Assembly: GCA_937921505.1 (NCBI GenBank)
Contig: CAKZUB010000052.1
Location: 1-64,000 of the forward strand
DNA: 64,000 bases
Origin: an uncultured Clostridia bacterium
GTDB taxonomy: Bacteria > Bacillota > Clostridia > Lachnospirales > Cellulosilyticaceae
Direction: 5' to 3'
Part shown: positions 8,778-16,722 of the stretch, one piece after another
Layout of the letters: each line of letters begins with the position of its first letter
How positions within the stretch are numbered: the stretch's first letter is position 1
Made by a program: the position numbers and the translations under genes
Notes under the pieces: model-generated
Databases searched by the model: none
Told to the model about the DNA's origin: nothing
What the model saw: only the letters and a program-made list of their open reading frames with translations

Positions 8778-9116
8778 GTGTATAAAAATGTTATTATTAT
8801 TAATAGTGATACCCTAGGAAGAGGCGATGCAGAAGTAGGGCACACCCTCTTAGGGACATTTCTTAGAAAATTACTTGCTAGCATCACTAAGCCAGACGTC
8901 ATTATATTTTATAATTCAGGCGTAAAACTCGTTATAAGAGGGTCTTACTTTATAGATGTATTAGATGGACTTGAATGCGAAGGCGTGGAGCTTCTAGCAT
9001 GTGGTACATGTGTTTATAAGGCGTGTAGGAATAGTTCCTTAGCAGTAGGAAGAATTACAAATATGGAAGAAATCGCAGACATTATTTTAAAAGCAGAGAA
9101 AGTCATTACACTTTAA
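8778..9116 (+). CDS. YedF-like DsrE-fold protein (C-terminal domain only)
   Basis: A 112-residue protein starting at GTG 8778 behind AAGGGGGA. It matches the C-terminal DsrE-like domain of YedF, the sulfurtransferase-like protein linked to selenium metabolism. Diagnostic pieces are the N-terminal NSDTLGRGDAEVG, FYNSGVKLVIRGS, the cysteine motif LLACGTC (about 74-80) and VGRITNMEEIADIILKAEKV. YedF proteins usually also carry a TusA-like N-terminal domain, absent here. No selD or selenium gene is visible in this window. Roles in sulfur or selenium transfer are inferred from family only. Confidence 0.75.
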   Translation: MYKNVIIINSDTLGRGDAEVGHTLLGTFLRKLLASITKPDVIIFYNSGVKLVIRGSYFIDVLDGLECEGVELLACGTCVYKACRNSSLAVGRITNMEEIADIILKAEKVITL

Positions 9117-9139
9117 TCATTATCATCTAAAAATCTTTA

Positions 9140-9188
9140 AACAGCCACCTAAAAGCTTATGTAAGCGTTTTAAGTGGCTGTTATTTTT
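9140..9188. terminator. Bidirectional terminator
   Basis: Arms AACAGCCAC (9140-9148) and GTGGCTGTT (9174-9182), with a further inner pairing, have T-rich sequence on the right. The hairpin lies between convergent genes and can serve both strands. Confidence 0.8.
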
Positions 9189-10182
9189 AGTCTTCTTCTT
9201 GTAAAGAAGCTCTTAACTCATCGATAACATTGAGAATAGTACCCATATCTTGATCTTCGATAAAATCCACAGATCCTTCTATATAAGTCTGAAGGCTGTC
9301 AGAAGAAAGCTTAAGCATAGCTGCCTGGGTTGTTTGCCAGGTGCCATAGGGGTTAGCTCTTGAGGTAATAATACGTAGAGGAATACTACCTAAAGAACCT
9401 TGTTCAAGAATGGTTTTAGCATTTGATTGCACTCTAAGTTTCTCTTCTATCATATTTCTATTCCAAAATTTTTCGAGTGTAATACCACTATTAAGCGTTT
9501 TAAGTTCTGAGGGTAAGGTATCATTTGGGTTAAGTGTTTTTTGTATAGTCTCTGTACCACTTAATAATCTTAACAGACCAGTATTGCGAAGTCCATTCAT
9601 AAGAAATGATTCGATAATCATGATATTATTAAACTTGCTGCAAAATTCAGGGGAAGCGCCATCTATTAAAATAATACCAGCTACATCCTCAGGATACAGC
9701 TGAGCATATCTTAGAATTTCAAGTGAACCCATAGAATGTGCAATAAATATGGCAGGAAATGAATAGTTAGCATGATGTAAAAGTGTATGAATTTCAGAAA
9801 CAATCGTAGTAATATCACGAGGAGCTTTTGTAAGTTCACTCCAACCATACCCGGGTTTATCATATACAGCTATGGTTGTCTCTTCAGACAATTTTGAGAA
9901 AAGCGGGTATAATTGTGCATAAGGCGTAGAAGTTCCTATGTTTGAAGTAAAGACTAAAGGGGTATCTGAAGAACCGGAAGTATAAAGGTGCATCATAGAT
10001 TCATTAATATCAAATAATTTACCCACACGACCATATTGATTCGCATGAGCATAAATACCATAGACTTGGTAAAAAGATCCTAATAAGAGTATAAAGACGA
10101 TGAAAAGAGGAATGAAAAACTTTTTACTTCTTTTTTTGCTTGGGTCATAATTTCCGAGTATCATTTTTCTATTTTTACGCAT
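9187..10182 (-). CDS. Membrane-anchored alpha/beta hydrolase, possibly degenerate
   Basis: About 331 residues. ATG 10182 is preferred because AGGAGA lies just upstream; an in-frame ATG at 10206 lacks an RBS. A transmembrane anchor (FFIPLFIVFILLLGSFYQVYG) follows a basic N-terminus. The fold has the usual landmarks: YDKPGYGWSE, nucleophile elbow AHSMGS (AxSxG rather than GxSxG) and IILIDGASPE. Where the catalytic His is expected near the C-terminus (typically GSGHF), the sequence reads EGSVDFIEDQD, so the His appears to be Asp. It faces outward from the membrane, with an unknown substrate. Confidence 0.8.
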   Translation of the reverse strand: MRKNRKMILGNYDPSKKRSKKFFIPLFIVFILLLGSFYQVYGIYAHANQYGRVGKLFDINESMMHLYTSGSSDTPLVFTSNIGTSTPYAQLYPLFSKLSEETTIAVYDKPGYGWSELTKAPRDITTIVSEIHTLLHHANYSFPAIFIAHSMGSLEILRYAQLYPEDVAGIILIDGASPEFCSKFNNIMIIESFLMNGLRNTGLLRLLSGTETIQKTLNPNDTLPSELKTLNSGITLEKFWNRNMIEEKLRVQSNAKTILEQGSLGSIPLRIITSRANPYGTWQTTQAAMLKLSSDSLQTYIEGSVDFIEDQDMGTILNVIDELRASLQEED

Positions 10183-10445
10183 CACTGATCTCCTAATAAA
10201 TAACATACAAACTTATGTATTGTAAATTTCATTTTATTATAGCATAAATAAAGCTTTTATTGACTAAATAAGTAAAAAAATATCAAAATATAAGAGTTAA
10301 ATATATCCATTTACACAAGATATTCCAGAGAATACATACTTTATAAAGCAAAAAATACTATCATTATGAACAAAAATAATGTATATTATAATAATGTATA
10401 GACAGTCAAGTAAAAGTATTGGTATTCAATTAAGGAGTTGGGAAA

Positions 10446-11357
10446 ATGGAAGTAACTGAGGTTAAGAATCTTTTATGTACTCAGATACCAACTGAAAATA
10501 TTTTAATGAATGAACCTATGAAAAATCATACTTCTTTTAAAATAGGAGGACCAGCAGATTTATTTATTACACCAACAAATAGTACACAATTAGTGCGTGC
10601 CATACAGATATGCAATGCACATCATATTCCCTACTATATTATGGGAAATGGCAGCAATTTATTAGTCGATGATGAAGGATTTAGAGGAGTTATTATTCAG
10701 CTTTATAAAAACCTTTGTGATATAGAAATAGAAGAAACAATGATTACGGCATATAGTGGGGCTTTGCTTTCAAAAATTGCAAGTGTTGCACTTGAGCATG
10801 GACTTACAGGATTTGAATTTGCACAAGGGATACCAGGTACTCTTGGAGGGGCTATCACTATGAATGCTGGAGCTTATGGCGGAGAAATAAAAGATGTCAT
10901 AATAAGTGCAGAAGTTATTGACCCAAAAGGCAATAGACTCATTTTAACAAAAGACGAGTTAACTCTTGGATATAGAACAAGCAGTGTCCAAAAAAACAAA
11001 TATATTGTTTTAAAGGCATCGTTTCGTTTCACAAAAGGGACTAAAGAAACTATAGCCGAAACAATGAAAGACTTAGCAGGAAGAAGAAGAGACAAGCAGC
11101 CGCTAGATAAACCTAGTGCAGGGAGTACCTTTAAGAGACCAGATGGGTATTTTGCAGGAAAGCTTATTATGGATTCAGGACTTAGAGGTTATCAAATCGG
11201 AGGTGCTATGGTATCGGAGAAACATTGTGGTTTTGTTGTTAGTGATGGAACAGCTACATTTAAAGATGTTAAGGAGCTTATAAGTTATATTCAATTAACA
11301 GTGAAAAAAAAGTTTAACGTGGATTTACATCCTGAGGTCAAAATTATTAGTAACTAA
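10446..11357 (+). CDS. murB: UDP-N-acetylenolpyruvoylglucosamine reductase
   Basis: A 303-residue FAD enzyme that reduces enolpyruvyl-UDP-GlcNAc to UDP-MurNAc in peptidoglycan synthesis (cytoplasm). Visible motifs are NHTSFKIGGPAD, the FAD-binding MGNGSNLLVDD, GIPGTLGGAITMNAGAYGGE, the catalytic-Ser segment SAGSTFKRP and C-terminal HPEVKII. The length and the YRTSSVQ segment fit the type II enzymes of Firmicutes. RBS AAGGAG precedes the ATG. It heads the conserved murB-rapZ-yvcK-whiA-crh neighbourhood, and the 100-base gap to rapZ holds a dispersed repeat. Confidence 0.97.
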   Translation: MEVTEVKNLLCTQIPTENILMNEPMKNHTSFKIGGPADLFITPTNSTQLVRAIQICNAHHIPYYIMGNGSNLLVDDEGFRGVIIQLYKNLCDIEIEETMITAYSGALLSKIASVALEHGLTGFEFAQGIPGTLGGAITMNAGAYGGEIKDVIISAEVIDPKGNRLILTKDELTLGYRTSSVQKNKYIVLKASFRFTKGTKETIAETMKDLAGRRRDKQPLDKPSAGSTFKRPDGYFAGKLIMDSGLRGYQIGGAMVSEKHCGFVVSDGTATFKDVKELISYIQLTVKKKFNVDLHPEVKIISN

Positions 11358-11382
11358 GGCGAAGACGGTTGAAAGAAAAACA

Positions 11383-11438
11383 CTTTCAACTTTTCATTTG
11401 TTGCAGTATCAGAGGCAAAGCTTGTGATATGCAATGGG
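11383..11438 (+). repeat. Dispersed 56-nt repeat, copy A
   Basis: This segment matches 36788-36843 on the same strand at 51 of 56 positions. The core has arms reading TATCA...TGATA, which in copy B extend to perfect nine-base arms. The copy also begins inside a separate hairpin with GTTGAAAG upstream and CTTTCAAC at its left edge. It lies between murB and rapZ and codes for nothing obvious. It could be a small REP/MITE-like element or a structured RNA motif. Confidence 0.7.
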
Positions 11439-11460
11439 TATAAATAAGTAGGAGGCCACC

Positions 11461-12333
11461 ATGAATTTTATTATTGTAACAGGAATGTCAGGAGCTGGTA
11501 AGAGTAGTGCCATTAGGTTTTTTGAAGATATGGGATACTACTGCGTAGATAATCTTCCACCTACTTTAATAACAAATTTTGCAGAGCTTATAGCCCCTCA
11601 AAAAGAAAAATTAAGCAAGGTTGTTTTAGGTATTGATATTAGAGGAGGTGTTTTATTCTCAGATTTATTCAGTAGTCTACATGATCTTAAGTCTTCCAGG
11701 CACACGTATGAAATTGTATTTTTTGATTGCAGTAACTCAGAACTTATTAAAAGATATAAAGAAACAAGAAGACTCCATCCTTTAGCTAGAAGTGAACGTG
11801 TAGAAGAAGGGATTCAAAGAGAAAGAATCATATTAAAGGAACTTAGATCAAAGGCACATCATATTATTGATACATCTTATATGCTTCCTAAAGATACTAA
11901 AGAAGTTCTTTTTAGAATGTACAGCGAACAAAAGGCGTTTAACAGCTTAATGGTGACTATTCTTTCTTTTGGTTTTAAATATGGTATACCTACTGATGCA
12001 GATCTTATTTATGATGTAAGATTTGCTCCAAATCCTTATTATATACCAGAGATGAGGCCCTATACAGGGAATGATGAGATTGTAAAAAATTATGTGATGC
12101 AATTTGAAGTCACCCAGACATTTTTAGAAAAATTAAAAGATATGGTTAGTTTTCTTATGCCAAACTATATGCAAGAAGGCAAAAATCAATTAGTGATTGG
12201 TATTGGGTGTACAGGAGGCAAACATAGATCTGTAACACTTGCTAATGCACTTTATAAGTTTTTACAAGACGCTGGACATACTGTAATGATCCAACATAGA
12301 GATATTGATAAAGATAGTAAAAGAGGGAAGTAA
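11461..12333 (+). CDS. rapZ: RNase adapter protein / nucleotide-binding protein RapZ (YvcJ)
   Basis: A 290-residue P-loop protein. Walker A GMSGAGKSS is at 8-16, and the C-terminal domain has GIGCTGGKHRSVTLANALY, which binds amino-sugar metabolite in E. coli RapZ. In Bacillus, YvcJ is a nucleotide-binding protein affecting competence; in E. coli, RapZ steers GlmZ decay. RBS AGGAGG lies before the ATG. It is followed directly by yvcK with no room for a separate promoter. Confidence 0.95.
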   Translation: MNFIIVTGMSGAGKSSAIRFFEDMGYYCVDNLPPTLITNFAELIAPQKEKLSKVVLGIDIRGGVLFSDLFSSLHDLKSSRHTYEIVFFDCSNSELIKRYKETRRLHPLARSERVEEGIQRERIILKELRSKAHHIIDTSYMLPKDTKEVLFRMYSEQKAFNSLMVTILSFGFKYGIPTDADLIYDVRFAPNPYYIPEMRPYTGNDEIVKNYVMQFEVTQTFLEKLKDMVSFLMPNYMQEGKNQLVIGIGCTGGKHRSVTLANALYKFLQDAGHTVMIQHRDIDKDSKRGK

Positions 12334-12334
12334 T

Positions 12335-13312
12335 ATGCAAATAAGGCAACAAGAACCCAAGGTGGTTGTAATAGGTGGAGGGACAGGCTTATCAACTATG
12401 TTAAAAGGGATAAAAAAATATACAACTCATATAACAGCAGTTGTAACTGTTGCTGATAATGGGGGAGGATCAGGTAAAATAAGAGAAGAAATGGGAATTA
12501 TGCCTCCAGGAGATATTAGAAATTGTCTTGTTGCACTGGCTAATACAGAGCCTATTATGGAAAAGGTCCTTCAATACCGATTTAAAGAAGGATCCTTAAA
12601 AGGTCAGAACTTAGGGAATTTGTTTTTAGCAGCACTCACAGATATTACAGGAAGTTTTGAACAAGCTGTGAAACTTACAGGAAATGTTCTTGCAATTACT
12701 GGAAAGGTCATACCAGTTACGCTAGAAAATGTTCATCTTTGTGCACAGTTTGAAAATGGAAAAATCATCGAGGGTGAAACACAAATTGTAGAGTATGGCA
12801 AATTAAACCAATCTCTCATTAAAAACATCTCCCTAAGTCCAAGTAAACCAAGACCAGTTAAAGAAGTTATTTACGCACTTCAAGAAGCAGATCTTATCAT
12901 TTTAGGACCAGGAAGCCTATATACAAGCATTATTCCAAACTTTTTAGTAGATTTAGTACCAATGCTTATTTCAAGATCAGAGGCAAAAAAAATCTATGTA
13001 GCCAATATCATGAGTCAGCCAGGAGAAACGACAGGTTTTTCGGTTGAACAACATTTAAGAATACTAGAACAGTATATTGGAAACAATGTTATACATAGTG
13101 CCATTGTAAACAATGAGGCAATACCAGATGAATACCGGAGTCAATATATTGAGGAGGGTGCAGACATCTTAAAGTTTAATACTCAAGATGAAATATGGTA
13201 TAATATTAAAAGAATTGAAACGCCGCTTGTTAAGATTTATAAAGATAAAAAGTTGATTAGGCATGACTCTGAAAAACTAGCTCAATGTATATTTAAAGAA
13301 TTTTTCAGTTAA
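12335..13312 (+). CDS. yvcK: Gluconeogenesis/cell-shape factor YvcK (GlmR, CofD-like)
   Basis: About 326 residues from ATG 12335, just after the rapZ stop and behind AGAGGGA; an upstream in-frame start would overlap rapZ. The N-terminal KVVVIGGGTGLSTMLKGIK and TVADNGGGSGKIREEMG are the nucleotide-sugar-binding signatures of the YvcK/CofD family. LGPGSLYTSIIPNFLV and IYVANIMSQPGETTGFS follow. In Bacillus, YvcK/GlmR binds UDP-GlcNAc and stimulates GlmS, linking carbon flux to wall synthesis. This fits the murB neighbourhood. Confidence 0.95.
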   Translation: MQIRQQEPKVVVIGGGTGLSTMLKGIKKYTTHITAVVTVADNGGGSGKIREEMGIMPPGDIRNCLVALANTEPIMEKVLQYRFKEGSLKGQNLGNLFLAALTDITGSFEQAVKLTGNVLAITGKVIPVTLENVHLCAQFENGKIIEGETQIVEYGKLNQSLIKNISLSPSKPRPVKEVIYALQEADLIILGPGSLYTSIIPNFLVDLVPMLISRSEAKKIYVANIMSQPGETTGFSVEQHLRILEQYIGNNVIHSAIVNNEAIPDEYRSQYIEEGADILKFNTQDEIWYNIKRIETPLVKIYKDKKLIRHDSEKLAQCIFKEFFS

Positions 13313-13336
13313 AATTACATAAAAGAGGTGATGAGT

Positions 13337-14302
13337 ATGTCTTTTTCCTCCAATGTAAAAAAAGAACTTACCTGTGTTCCAGCAGGTACAAGGCACTGTA
13401 TGATTGCAGAAATTGCTGCCCTTATACTGATGTCGGGAGAAGTTAAATATGAAAATGATGTTTATTCTATCAAACTTCAGACAGAAAATGCTGCGGTTGC
13501 AAGAAAATACTTTACAATGATTAAAAAAACTTTTAATATAAGTACAAAGGTAGTCTTTAAAGTCAGTAAAAAGTTTCATAAGAAACATACCTATATTTTA
13601 CAAATTAAAGATAATGAGTCCTCACTTAAAGTACTAAAAGCAACAACTATATTTAAGACTCATGAAGAAAATTCAATGCTTAGAGAGTATGTGGATTTAA
13701 CCATTATACAAAGTACTTGTTGTAAAAGGGCTTATTTAAGAGGAGCTTTTCTAGGAGCTGGTTCAGTAAGTGATCCGGAAAAAGGATATCATCTTGAATT
13801 TGTCAGCCCGACTTTAAAGCATGCTCAGTATATTCAAGAAGTTATGAGTCAACTTGAGATGGACCCTAAAATAGTCCCACGTAAAAACAATTATGTAGTT
13901 TATCTTAAAGAAGGAACGCAAATAGTCGATTTACTTAATATTATGGGTGCGCATATTGCACTGATGGAGCTAGAAAATATACGTATTATTAAAGAAGTAA
14001 GAAATAATGTAAACCGTATCGTTAATTGTGAGACCGCTAATCTTAAAAAAACAGTATCTGCATCAGTTCGTCAGGTACAAGATATAGAGTATATACAAGA
14101 TACAATAGGTATTACAGCTTTACCTGATAACTTGCAAGAAGTAGCTACATATCGGTTAGAATATCCAAATGCTACTTTAAAAGAACTAGGAGAACTTATG
14201 AGATCTCCTGTAGGAAAATCGGGAGTAAACCATAGATTAAAAAAAATAAGTGAGATTGCAGAGCAAACTAGACAAAGACGAGGAGGAGTAAAAAATGATT
14301 AA
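13337..14302 (+). CDS. whiA: DNA-binding protein WhiA
   Basis: About 321 residues; start ATG 13337 with AAAGAGGTG six bases upstream. WhiA joins a LAGLIDADG-like N-terminal domain, with degenerate catalytic residues, to a C-terminal helix-turn-helix. Landmarks are SFSSNVKKELTC, CCKRAYLRGAFLGAGSVSDP, NRIVNCETANLKKTVSA and the HTH region YPNATLKELGELMRSPVGKS. In Firmicutes it affects cell division and nucleoid organisation. The next gene overlaps its last codons. Confidence 0.95.
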   Translation: MSFSSNVKKELTCVPAGTRHCMIAEIAALILMSGEVKYENDVYSIKLQTENAAVARKYFTMIKKTFNISTKVVFKVSKKFHKKHTYILQIKDNESSLKVLKATTIFKTHEENSMLREYVDLTIIQSTCCKRAYLRGAFLGAGSVSDPEKGYHLEFVSPTLKHAQYIQEVMSQLEMDPKIVPRKNNYVVYLKEGTQIVDLLNIMGAHIALMELENIRIIKEVRNNVNRIVNCETANLKKTVSASVRQVQDIEYIQDTIGITALPDNLQEVATYRLEYPNATLKELGELMRSPVGKSGVNHRLKKISEIAEQTRQRRGGVKND

Positions 14303-14561
14303 AGAAGTAATTAAACTAGAATTTAAAAATGGACTTGAGGCAAGACCAGCTGCATTATTTGTTCAAATCGCCAGTAAATATGAAAGTCATATTATAGTTG
14401 TGGTAAATGAAAAACAAGTTAATGCTAAAAGTATTATGGGAATTATGTCACTAGGTGCTCTTAAAGGACAAAGCATCCAAATTGTGGCTGATGGAGAAGA
14501 TGAAGAAGAAGCGGCTGCTGCTTTAATAAGATTTTTAACAACTCAGGAAGTAGCTGAGTAA
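14295..14561 (+). CDS. crh: HPr-family regulatory protein, Crh-like (Glu at position 15)
   Basis: An 88-residue HPr-fold protein. The usual PTS active-site His15 of GLHARPA is replaced by Glu15 (GLEARPA). Ser46 in KSIMGIMSLG, the HPr-kinase target, is kept. This pattern, plus the position after whiA, marks a Crh-type regulator: it cannot carry PEP-derived phosphate but may act in catabolite control when Ser46 is phosphorylated. Bacillus Crh has Gln15, so Glu is a variant. The start overlaps the whiA end by eight bases. Confidence 0.85.
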   Translation: MIKEVIKLEFKNGLEARPAALFVQIASKYESHIIVVVNEKQVNAKSIMGIMSLGALKGQSIQIVADGEDEEEAAAALIRFLTTQEVAE

Positions 14562-14611
14562 TAAAGCAGTGATAGAAAATTGACAATCACAATTAAATCA
14601 TTAGAACAATT

Positions 14612-14650
14612 CAAAGACATATCTTAACATAAGAAGATATGTCTTTTTTA
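14612..14650 (+). terminator. Terminator after the murB-crh group
   Basis: Arms AAAGACATATCTT (14613-14625) and AAGATATGTCTTT are followed by a T tract. This is a strong Rho-independent terminator closing the rightward transcript. Confidence 0.88.
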
Positions 14651-14686
14651 TTTTGTTTTTAAGTTAAGATAGGGTTAAAGAAATAC

Positions 14687-15457
14687 TTAGAGATTATACA
14701 AGTTACCAGCATAATCCCAATCTACGACATTAAACCAATCATCAATATAATCTTCGCGGCGGTTTTGGTGTTTAAGGTAGTAAGCGTGTTCCCACATATC
14801 AATAGCAATAATAGGTCTAAGGCCTAAAGGAACAGGGGTATTTTGGTCAGGGGTAGAAGCAATTTGTAAATTACCAGAAGAATCTTTTAAGAGCCAGGTC
14901 CATCCAGAGCCAAATACATCAAGAGCAGCTTCTTTAAAATTTTCTTTAAAGTTCTCAAAGCTGCCAAAAGTTCTGTTAATAGCAGCTCTTAAGTTGCCAG
15001 TAGGTTCTCCGCCACCCTCAGGAGACATGATTTGCCAAAAGAGAGAGTGATTATAGTGACCACCGGCATTATTTCTAACTTCCTCCATGATATCATTAGG
15101 AAGCGTATTAACGCGGCGTAGCAGCTCTTCGAGAGTGAGATCATATAACCTAGGATATTTTGCTAGAGCTTCGTTAAGATTATTTACATAGGACTGGTGG
15201 TGACCATCATGATGAACTCTCATAGTTTCTTCATCAATATAAGGTTCTAGTGCATCATAATCATAGGGAAGTGGAGGAAGCTCAAAAGGCCCTGTTTGTG
15301 TGTTGATATTATTGTTGTTAGGAGAAAGTGAGGGGGGCATAGAAGATCCTGGTTGTGTTGCAGAATTATTGTTAGAAGGAACAACGGGGTATGCACATCT
15401 ATTTCTATTAAAGCCTGCAGCTGCAGTTATTAAAAATAAAGGTAATAAGTCTTTCAT
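14687..15457 (-). CDS. Fe/Mn superoxide dismutase with N-terminal Asn/Pro-rich extension
   Basis: 256 residues, about 55 longer than a usual SodA/SodB. The catalytic domain begins near FELPPLPYDYDALEPYI. It carries the metal ligands in MRVHHDGHH, GGHYNHSLFW and DMWEHAYYLKH. The extension starts with a short hydrophobic stretch (LLPLFLITAAAGFNRNRC) and a low-complexity linker of Asn, Pro, Ser and Thr. Spore-coat-associated SODs of Bacillales and Clostridia come to mind, so a spore-surface or secreted location is plausible but inferred. RBS AAAGGATC lies upstream. It is transcribed against the crh group and away from the next gene. Confidence 0.9.
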   Translation of the reverse strand: MKDLLPLFLITAAAGFNRNRCAYPVVPSNNNSATQPGSSMPPSLSPNNNNINTQTGPFELPPLPYDYDALEPYIDEETMRVHHDGHHQSYVNNLNEALAKYPRLYDLTLEELLRRVNTLPNDIMEEVRNNAGGHYNHSLFWQIMSPEGGGEPTGNLRAAINRTFGSFENFKENFKEAALDVFGSGWTWLLKDSSGNLQIASTPDQNTPVPLGLRPIIAIDMWEHAYYLKHQNRREDYIDDWFNVVDWDYAGNLYNL

Positions 15458-15649
15458 ATGGGGTAGATCCTTTCATCTCAAATTTTATCGTTCTCTGTAA
15501 TATAATATTAATTTAGGGTGAATTTGGAACCTATATCTTTTAAAAGACTGAGTTTATAAGTGAAGTATACTCATAGGGCAGTATAAAAGGACATATATTA
15601 AGAATAATACATCTTATTTAATCCATTCAAATATAAAGGGGAAGTCCAT

Positions 15650-16624
15650 ATGAGTAATCATAGTATATTGATTTATGGGACAGGTAATTGTGAAATTGCT
15701 GGTGCATTAGAAGTTGAACTTAACCAGATTACACAGATTAATAAGCCAAATTTAAAAATATTTGCAAGAGGCCACCTCTTTAATAACAGCTGTATTGCTA
15801 TGTACCGGAGATTTAAAGAGATTAAAGAGCATGTGAAAGAAGTAAGCCGTGGAGGGATACATGAATATTTTTATAATGGAGAAGAAACAATTAAAACTTG
15901 TGAACTAAAAATAAGTACAGTTTCAGAAAAATCCTTTGAAGACTTTTTAAAGAGTGGGATTGAAAAACTACAAAGTGATGAAATCATTTTAATTCTTATT
16001 GGACAAGGAAACTTCGAGGGGATGTTTCTGGATTTTTCCGAAAGACCTCCAACGTATATGTGCTATGAAAGAATTTTTATGATTATAGAAAAATGTGTAA
16101 AAGAAAAAGTTAAAAAGTTAAGCCTTATTATAGATGTATCTCAGTGGCATAACATTTATATGCCGCTTTGTATAGCTAAGTATAGCTTTATAAATACTAT
16201 CTTTGTTTATGAAAGAGATTGTTATTTAAGTATATTTCCAATATGCAAGTGGCTTGATGAAGTTTTAAAGACAGATTGTCATTGGACGCATTCCACATAC
16301 AAGCTATTAAATGGCTGTCAAATAGATCCACATCCTATTTGGTGGGGACTATGCAGTAGTAAGTGGGAGGAATATGTAAGGTTTCCATCTGGTAAAAGTT
16401 TTCAAGAATTCTATACTATTTATAAAAAAATCACGATACATAAAGGAACTTCTAAGAGAATTTATAGTAAAGATTTAAGAAACAAGGGAATATCCTACGA
16501 TAGTCAATTAACAGTAAAAGATATTAAAGAGTATTTTAATGTAGAATACTTACAAGATATATCACAACATGAAATAGAAAAATGGCTTAATGAATTAAAA
16601 ATATGCGCAGATTACTATAAATGA
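15650..16624 (+). CDS. Unknown protein, possibly degenerate clostripain/caspase-like fold
   Basis: A 324-residue soluble protein with no signal peptide, which I cannot place by motif. The middle (about 105-200) alternates predicted strands and helices: DEIILILIGQGNFEGMFLDF, then KKLSLIIDVSQWHNIYMPL. This recalls the order of the clostripain (C11) caspase-like fold, where a His-Gly and a later DACLM supply the catalytic His and Cys. Here those positions read GQG and DVSQW, so any protease activity looks lost. The N-terminus YGTGNCEIAGALE and the C-terminal 60 residues are unique to me. ATG follows AAAGGGGAAG. Confidence 0.45.
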   Translation: MSNHSILIYGTGNCEIAGALEVELNQITQINKPNLKIFARGHLFNNSCIAMYRRFKEIKEHVKEVSRGGIHEYFYNGEETIKTCELKISTVSEKSFEDFLKSGIEKLQSDEIILILIGQGNFEGMFLDFSERPPTYMCYERIFMIIEKCVKEKVKKLSLIIDVSQWHNIYMPLCIAKYSFINTIFVYERDCYLSIFPICKWLDEVLKTDCHWTHSTYKLLNGCQIDPHPIWWGLCSSKWEEYVRFPSGKSFQEFYTIYKKITIHKGTSKRIYSKDLRNKGISYDSQLTVKDIKEYFNVEYLQDISQHEIEKWLNELKICADYYK

Positions 16625-16722
16625 TAGATTTTTAGGTTAGATATCTATATAATATAAAGTAAGTTAATTAGCATCAAATGGATACTTGAACACACATCAA
16701 TGACTTAAGAGGAGGAAAAGAT

